Shown one piece after another: positions 58,458 through 64,000 of a stretch of DNA of 64,000 bases. A program made the translations under genes and the position numbers. How positions within the stretch are numbered: position 1 is the first letter of the stretch; each line of letters starts with the position of its first letter. The notes under the pieces are model-generated. The model was not told the DNA's origin. It ran no database searches and saw nothing but the letters and a program-made list of their open reading frames with translations. The stretch comes from Ambrosia x helenae (Eukaryota > Streptophyta > Magnoliopsida > Asterales > Asteraceae): the NCBI GenBank assembly GCA_030844895.1, contig CM061231.1:5462001-5526000 (forward strand). Direction: 5' to 3'.

Positions 58458-59880
58458 TGTAACACCCCAACCGATGGCGGAATCATCGAGGTGCCACGTA
58501 GTGACGATTGTTCAAAAGCTCATGGTACTAAAATGTAAATATTATTGAATAATCCAAAATTGTCTTACATGGAAATGGAAATTACATTGTTTAAATGAAA
58601 TGTAAATACTGAATTAAAATAAAGCACTAAATGTTCCTTGCTAAAGCACTAGATCAAACTGCACCTGAAACATGTACAAAATAGGTTTGGTCAACATATG
58701 AAATGTTGGTGAGCATTCCTAGTTTTGATATATATAGTAGGTTAAAAAGTTATACAATTCAAGTGCAAGCTACAGTGCAATTATGTAAACTATGTATCAT
58801 ACAAATGAGCGAAATCAACCCTGTGACTGTATAATGTACTGTATGAACTGTAGTGTACTTATCCAATAAATGGATAAAAGCTTAACACTGGCCACGGATT
58901 CTCCGATGAAAAAGGGGGAGAATCAATCTAGGCGGGTTGTCAATCCAAATAGCGCTATCCAATGTTAAGGTCGGCTTGTACAATGTTAATGATTTCACTA
59001 AGTACAAATGTATTCTACATGTAATGTCTAAGCATAAAGCACGTTTGTAAGCAAATGCACATAGTACTAGAATTGTATTGTAAAAATGTGAACTTGTATT
59101 TGTAATTTGTATAAGTGTACATGTAACACCCCAAAAATGAATAAAAACAAAAAGGGGATAGGAAGTACTCACTGTCTATGTAAACTTGAAATTGAACTGG
59201 ACAACGAAATATGCGTTGGAAATATTCCAAAGGATCAACCTAAAGAATTTGATAATGTGTAAGGAATAACTCTAGGATACATGAAATTTTAGGGTTTCGA
59301 ATTGGGGATAAACGTTTATTTGATTAATAAATAAATTGTTTATTAAAATATAAGAAATTTAATAAATAAATAAATAAAAGTCTTTTTGTAAAATTTTAAG
59401 TTAAACATTGTCACAACATAAGATTTTAAGTATGAAAATAATTTTTATAAAATTATTTTCTTGAAAATAGAATATTTAATCTAATTATTTCAAATTGTCA
59501 AAATATAACTTTAATATCTAAAAATATTAAAATCAAAGAATTTCTGAATTAAAAATTGTATTTCTGTTCCAAATTAATAGAAATAATTTATGTAAAATTT
59601 TGGTACAAAAATATTGAAAAATGAATTTATTATGATTTATTTATGATTAAAACTAACAAAAATTAATTAAAAATATAAAAAGGCCGGTTTTTCAGAATTA
59701 AAATTATTTCTGAAATGTTTATGAATATACAAGTTTAGGATAATTTTTGTGAGATTTAATAGAATCGTTTAGATATTTTTATAGAATTTAATAAATATAA
59801 ATGAATAAACTTATATTATTAATAAAATATATTAAATAAATTGTTTTTGAAAAACTAAAAATTGGGTAATGAACTTTATT

Positions 59881-60164
59881 ATTAGGAGATCATATGATAA
59901 TTTTTGTGGAATTTATAAAGCACTTTTAGTATTTAAAATTGATTTTAAAAGATTTAATGTATAAAATATATATATAAAAGTGGCAAAAAAATACTTGTTG
60001 GTTATGGGAATCGAACCCGGGCATTAGGAGATCATATGATAATTTTTGTGGAATTTATAAAGCACTTTTAGTATTTAAAATTGATTTTAAAAGATTTAAT
60101 GTATAAAATATATATATAAAAGTGGCAAAAAAATACTTGTTGGTTATGGGAATCGAACCCGGGC
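59881..60164. repeat. Perfect 142-bp tandem duplication inside the LTR
   Basis: 59881-60022 and 60023-60164 are identical (start ATTAGGAGATCATATGATAA, end GAATCGAACCCGGGC). The junction falls directly after the B-box-like GGGAATCGAACCCGGGC. The identity means the duplication is very recent, or an assembly artefact. Confidence 0.93.
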
Positions 60165-60236
60165 CTCTGGCCGGTTCGGGTTTTATCACAAGCGTGGCCA
60201 CCAACTGAGCCACACCCTGAGAACGAATTATATTGG
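60001..60236 (-). other. tRNA-like modules in the LTR (minus strand)
   Basis: On the minus strand GTGTGGCTCAGTTGGTGG (about 60216-60199) resembles an A-box and CCCGGGTTCGATTCCC (60164-60149) is a good B-box with a T-loop. The B-box recurs at 60022-60007 through the tandem duplication. A-box to B-box distance is about 55 bases, as in tRNA genes. No acceptor stem closes. Confidence 0.55.
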
Positions 60237-60298
60237 ATTGGAATTAATTATATAGGTTATATAAGATAATTGATTTAAATGAAATGAAAATAAAAAGA

Positions 60299-60382
60299 GT
60301 TTGTGGGATTCGAACCCTGGCCGCTGGCCGGTTCATCCCTTACCATACGCGTGCATACCAGCTGGTCTATACCAGCTGGTTG
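60299..60382 (-). other. Second tRNA-like module in the LTR (minus strand)
   Basis: The plus strand reads GTGGGATTCGAACCCTGGCC at about 60303. The complement CAGGGTTCGAATCCCAC is a canonical B-box/T-arm. Upstream on the minus strand lies ACCAGCTGGTATGCACGC, an A-box-like word. An ACCAGCTGGT palindrome occurs twice at 60357-60380. Confidence 0.5.
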
Positions 60383-60995
60383 TTTATCCATGAACTGAAA
60401 ATAATTATATACAATTACAAAATTAAGTGTTCTTCCCCAATTCTAAATATTACGAACCCTAATTATCAAATCACTACAATTGGTGATCATTAGCCTCTGA
60501 AACCTTAGGGCTAATGATCACAAGGTGCCGACTAAGAGAACCCACAAAAAAAAAAAGAACTTACAAGCCTTGTGAACGGGTCTGCGAGTTTGACAAAGAA
60601 CGCCAAAAAAAATGATTTGAATAGCTTCAATACTAGATTTAAAACAGAAATTGGATGTGGGGAAGTGTTAATCGGCGCTTTGTGATGATGTGGGTACGTT
60701 CAATTTATAGGGTAAAGGTCGGATTAAAGATTTTAGCAAGGTTTGACCCGTTTTAATGTTAAACGCGTGAATTGATGATGATAGACTAAATTGGTTGTTG
60801 TTTGACGTGTAACGGATACGTAATAATTAATATAATAGGTCAACGGCAATAATCAGTTCAATCATTCCAAAAAAATCAGCGAATTAGTTGCTAAAATAAA
60901 AATTCTGCTGCTGTTGCTGTTTGCGAAGGAAGAAAGGGAAAAAGACAGACGCGAAACAAGGTTTAATTATAATTAGGATTGGGATAGAAACAGGT

Positions 60996-61103
60996 TAGAG
61001 ACATAGCTCAGATGGTTAATTGTGGTGTTGTCTGTGGTGACCCGGCCGGCTGCCCGGGTTCGAGTCCTGGGAGCGGCAAGGTTTTTTTTTTTTTTTTTTT
61101 TGT
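60996..61103 (+). other. Third tRNA-like module, opposite orientation, with T-run terminator
   Basis: On the plus strand ACATAGCTCAGATGGTTAA (61001-61019) matches an A-box. CCCGGGTTCGAGTCCTGGG (61053-61071) matches a B-box and folds as a T-arm with a 5-bp stem. GAGCGGCAAGG and a run of about 20 T follow, like a pol III terminator. The acceptor stem does not pair, so it is not a functional tRNA. It is antisense to the LTR. Confidence 0.6.
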
Positions 61104-61258
61104 TTTTAAAACTGATAAGGGATGGGCTGAACTGTTGGGCCTGCTGTGGACTGGGCTTCAGATCTTGGGCTCCTGGATTAATAAAGGGGTTTGGGCTTAA
61201 GGTTTGGTAAAGGGTTTCAAGTGAGTGGGTTTATAAATATATCTATATATTTTTTTTT

Positions 61259-61296
<38 letters not shown>

Positions 61297-61371
61297 CTGA
61301 ATTTTTTATTAATATTATTATTATTATTATTTAAAAAAAATATATAATAATAAAAAGTGACGGATGTCACA

Positions 61372-62532
61372 GCATCCCCTACTTTTAGAAACTTCGTCCC
61401 GAAGTTATTAGAAACATAGGGTCATGGATGCTTGGGTAAAAAAATAAGGTAACTGTGGTTTGGAAAGTTTGAATGATTTGGGTGAGAGGTTTGATAGGTG
61501 TGAGTTAATGATTGGATTAGGTTCGTCTCGAATAAGAAGGACAATAAAAAAAAATCTAGTAATTCACTAAGTTTCAAGTTTTAGGAATCCTATGATGAAT
61601 GTACGAGTTGATTGACTACAGAAAGACTAAATGAACTACCAAGTAAACAGAGTTTGTTCCTGGTCCGACTTCCTGTCTCACTTTCAATGCATCATTAGTG
61701 TTTGTATACAGGGTGTACCGCAGCTAACCCACCACACCTTTGATACCTTGAAAATGTACTGGACGTCTTCCCAAAAACTCTAATAGAATTTCACACTACC
61801 CTAATGTACCTGTAAATTCATGATTACGTTCCGGACCGGAATCATCAATTTACCTTACATTAAAGTTTTGCGTCCTTCTATGACCCCACCGATTGTTGAG
61901 CAGGTTTGATAGCCTCCACCAGCCGTGGAGTAGGTTGTAGGGCCTCTCCCGACTGTTTGAAAAGGCATAGTGACCTCTACCAATCGTTGAGTATGTTCGA
62001 TAGCCTCCACCAGTCGTGGAGCAGGTTGTAGGGCCTCTCCCGACTGTTGAAAAAGGCATGATGACTTCTATTAAGTGCAGCAATTATTATTCACATAGAT
62101 TGCAAATTGATAGCATGTTTATGCAAGCAAGTTTGTAAGTACTACAACCATTAAGTGTAAGTGTTATCATGAATAATTAAATGTTTACGAGTATCATGAA
62201 TAATTAGATGTTCAATGCGTAGTCAAATTAAGGGAAAAATCTAGTTTCATGTAATAACCAATGATGTTTTCTTAGAAAAGCATCTGTAAGATCAAGTATC
62301 AAGTCCAAAACGTTTCAAATAAATGTAAGGTAGAGTCTTGTATGATTAAAAATAAACGTAATCAATATAATAAATTTCCAATCTGTGTTAATACACAATA
62401 ATACGCAAGGGAATTTCTAGATGTTGTATGCTAATGAGTGCGACAAAATTGGGTACAAAATGATAATAGGATCAAGAAAATGAAAACACGGGTATTGGAT
62501 TTCTCGAGTCTTGGGAAGATTTCATCCATGGC
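61372..62532 (-). other. Gypsy region between gag and 3' LTR, with 91-bp tandem repeat
   Basis: Non-coding. Two copies of a 91-bp repeat (GATAGCCTCCACCAG ... TAGGGCCTCTCCCGACTGTT) start at about 61908 and 61999. The right end on the minus strand carries the purine-rich tract next to the LTR. No pol domain is seen in any frame. Confidence 0.6.
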
Positions 62533-63747
62533 TTAACTAGTGGGATTAACGTCATCCTGATCAGTTGTTTCGTTGGTATTGATATTGAAAGCTCGTCCAT
62601 GTGCCACCAGGTTTATATTGTTCAATTTGGGACATTGAGGTAGCATGTGGTTAGGGTCTCTACAATGATAACATGCCCGACCGTTAGTAATCTGTAGTGG
62701 TTTCTGGGTAGCTGTTTGATGATTACCCTGTGTCCCAACCATTACTCGACAAGTAGTGACAAAGTGTCCAAACCTTCCACATCTAGTGCATTGACGACAT
62801 GGAAGATTTGTAGGGTGATGATACTTGCAAGTGTTGCATTGAGGATGGATTCCCGTGTAGGCTTTCTTGATAGGAGGCTGAGCCACCGGATCAACAACAG
62901 CATGGTTCTGATTATCGCCCATTCGTTTCTTAGAGTTCGAAGCAGTAATGGCGGCCTTTGCTAAAACAGTCTTAGGTTGTTCAACATTGGTGGTTTTCTC
63001 AGTAGGTGTCTTGGTGCCCTTCCTAACCAAGTTTCCTTGCCTTACGTGTTTGTCTGTTAATGTGGCTGCAAGTTGGATGGCTTCTTCTACTGTAGTGGCT
63101 TTGCCTCCAGTGACAACGTCTTGAATCAGGTCAGGTAATCCCTCGATATATTTTTCGATTGCTCGAGAGACTGGGGTGACCATGTGTGGAACCAGTATGC
63201 TAAGTTCGTGATATCGAGTATTATACGCAAGATTCTCACCACTGTTTTGTTTCAGTCCATGGAACTCTTCCTCCAGTTTTCTGATTTCGTTCCTCGGGCA
63301 GAATTTGGCGATCATGAGTTCCTTAACTTCAGCCCAAGATAAAGATAAAGCAACATCAGCTCCTCGATTGCGTTTTTCGCCATTCCACCAGGTTAACGCT
63401 CCCTTTTGAAGGACACTAGTAGCATAGCGAACGCGGAGTTCATCAGGACATTCACTGTTCACAAAAGTACTCTCCATGCTTTCAAACCATTGGAGGAGGC
63501 CAGTAGCACCCTCCTCACCAGTGAATTTTGTGGGGTTGCAGGAGTTAAAGTGTTTGAAAGTGCACCGAAATTGAGTCGTACTCCCTGTGTTGGCACTGTT
63601 ACTATTCTGGGTTATCTCACTGACAAGGTTTGGGATCACTGCAGCAATTTGTTCGGCGACTAAAGATGCGAGGCGACGATCAGAACGTCGTCCATAAGCA
63701 CGAACAGGGCGTTGGCTGGCATCACGGAGCATGCGGCGAGCAGACAT
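62533..63747 (-). CDS. Ty3-gypsy Gag protein, 404 residues
   Basis: ATG at 63747-63745, stop at 62533-62535. The N-terminus is basic (MSARRMLRDASQRPVRAYGR). The retrotransposon gag core includes FTGEEGATGLLQWFESMEST, ALTWWNGEKRNRG and FCPRNEIRKLEEEFHGLKQ. Two CCHC zinc knuckles follow: CTRCGRFGHFVTTC (about 320-333) and CYHCRDPNHMLPQC (about 359-372). Gag packages element RNA into virus-like particles. The frame is intact but stops without a protease, and no pol is present downstream, so any mobility would rely on enzymes from a related element. The lineage within Ty3-gypsy cannot be fixed without pol. Confidence 0.9.
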   Translation of the reverse strand: MSARRMLRDASQRPVRAYGRRSDRRLASLVAEQIAAVIPNLVSEITQNSNSANTGSTTQFRCTFKHFNSCNPTKFTGEEGATGLLQWFESMESTFVNSECPDELRVRYATSVLQKGALTWWNGEKRNRGADVALSLSWAEVKELMIAKFCPRNEIRKLEEEFHGLKQNSGENLAYNTRYHELSILVPHMVTPVSRAIEKYIEGLPDLIQDVVTGGKATTVEEAIQLAATLTDKHVRQGNLVRKGTKTPTEKTTNVEQPKTVLAKAAITASNSKKRMGDNQNHAVVDPVAQPPIKKAYTGIHPQCNTCKYHHPTNLPCRQCTRCGRFGHFVTTCRVMVGTQGNHQTATQKPLQITNGRACYHCRDPNHMLPQCPKLNNINLVAHGRAFNINTNETTDQDDVNPTS

Positions 63748-64000
63748 CTATGAGGTAGTCAATTAATAATCATGAGATTAGAAAATGTAAGCGTATAATC
63801 GTACAGATGATTATGAAGATGTGATCTTGTAAGCAATCATGATATGCAAAGTATTGTATATGAAACGAGAGGGTATTATTGGAAAAAAATTTGTACAAAA
63901 TGCTTGGAGTGCCCTTGTCTAGCTGTAAAGCTCAACAAGAACGTTGACTTTTCAAAGGAATTGAACCCAATGGTGATCAAAGAAGACATGCTTTAGCCTA
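63748..64000 (-). other. Gypsy 5' leader (continues beyond window)
   Basis: Untranslated leader upstream of gag. It shares TAGGCTAAAGCA and GTCTTC words with the leader at about 8491. Primer-binding site and 5' LTR are not reached. Confidence 0.6.

Larger units (their letters stand above)
58458..61371 (-). repeat. Ty3-gypsy 3' LTR, 2914 bp
   Basis: On the minus strand it starts TGTGACATCCGTCAC after the purine-rich AAAAGTAGGGGATGC and ends GGGGTGTTACA, so it is bounded by TG...CA. Its last 80 bases match LTR pieces at 6083, 8044 and 9926. It contains four tRNA-like modules (two of them within a duplication), a 142-bp perfect tandem duplication and a TA tract (61261-61294). Confidence 0.78.
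58458..64000 (-). mobile_element. Non-autonomous Ty3-gypsy element, gag only (5' part outside window)
   Basis: In minus-strand order: leader (64000-63748), gag (63747-62533), about 1.15 kb of non-coding sequence, a purine tract (complement of 61372-61385) and a 3' LTR (61371-58458). No protease, reverse transcriptase, RNase H or integrase is present between gag and LTR. The leader phrase TAGGCTAAAGCATGTCTTC matches the leader downstream of the PBS at 8048, so the same family occurs at the left of the window. The 5' LTR should lie just beyond 64000. Confidence 0.75.

Noticed and set aside
60996..61103. Functional tRNA gene
   Set aside because: A- and B-boxes and a T-arm are present, but the acceptor stem does not pair and the anticodon arm is not convincing.

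Overview
The window is plant nuclear DNA from a eudicot. Genes have many short AT-rich introns, intergenic DNA is very AT-rich, and nearly every transposon order is present. The repeat families and the protein sequences resemble those of the daisy family (Asteraceae). That placement is inference, and I cannot name a species.

Three intact-looking host genes anchor the window. (1) A choline transporter-like gene (CTL1/CHER1 type) on the minus strand, 20576-24872, with 10 coding exons and about 696 residues. (2) The vesicle-fusing AAA ATPase NSF on the plus strand, 37518-48480, with 21 coding exons and about 738 residues. Its first intron looks like a U12-type AT-AC intron, its 19th intron has a GC donor, and its seventh intron holds a complete 4.8 kb Copia element. 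(3) A calcium-dependent protein kinase of the CPK5/6/26 type on the plus strand, 52163-54747, with 7 exons. A one-base frameshift separates its acylation N-terminus from the kinase domain. NSF and CTL1-type proteins both act in membrane trafficking in plants, but nothing here shows that these neighbours are co-regulated.

Weaker or broken genes are: an F-box pseudogene in three frames (10631-11687), a 124-residue orphan ORF (15969-16343), an RPA70-like OB-fold gene with an in-frame TGA (minus, 29762-31108), a PIF/Harbinger-associated SANT-like pseudogene (26559-26913), a LINE zinc-finger fragment (49507-49800) and a Copia integrase fragment (58190-58457).

The layout from left to right is as follows. 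1-10.5 kb is a repeat field: a Tourist MITE, a Tat/Athila-like LTR, and three LTR pieces of one large Ty3-gypsy family. 10.6-20.5 kb holds the F-box pseudogene, then four decayed copies of a unit with a TATA box, a leader and a small ORF. Two of these copies are split by hAT elements with perfect 8-bp target duplications. 20.6-26.3 kb holds CTL1 and, 260 bp upstream of its start, a MULE with 9-bp target duplications. 26.5-31.5 kb holds Harbinger and RPA-like remnants and a 658-bp tandem duplication. 31.5-37.2 kb is a probable gene-capturing Helitron whose 3' end lies 307 bp before the NSF start. 37.5-54.7 kb holds NSF and the CDPK. 55-58 kb is made of Helitron and hAT scraps. 58.5-64 kb is a minus-strand Ty3-gypsy element with a 2.9 kb LTR, an intact gag and no pol.

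The observations I rate highest are the tRNA-like promoter modules inside LTRs of the gypsy family, the AT-AC intron of NSF, the repeated small-ORF unit at 12.6-19.2 kb, and the Helitron carrying ABC1-kinase and ankyrin exon fragments next to NSF.
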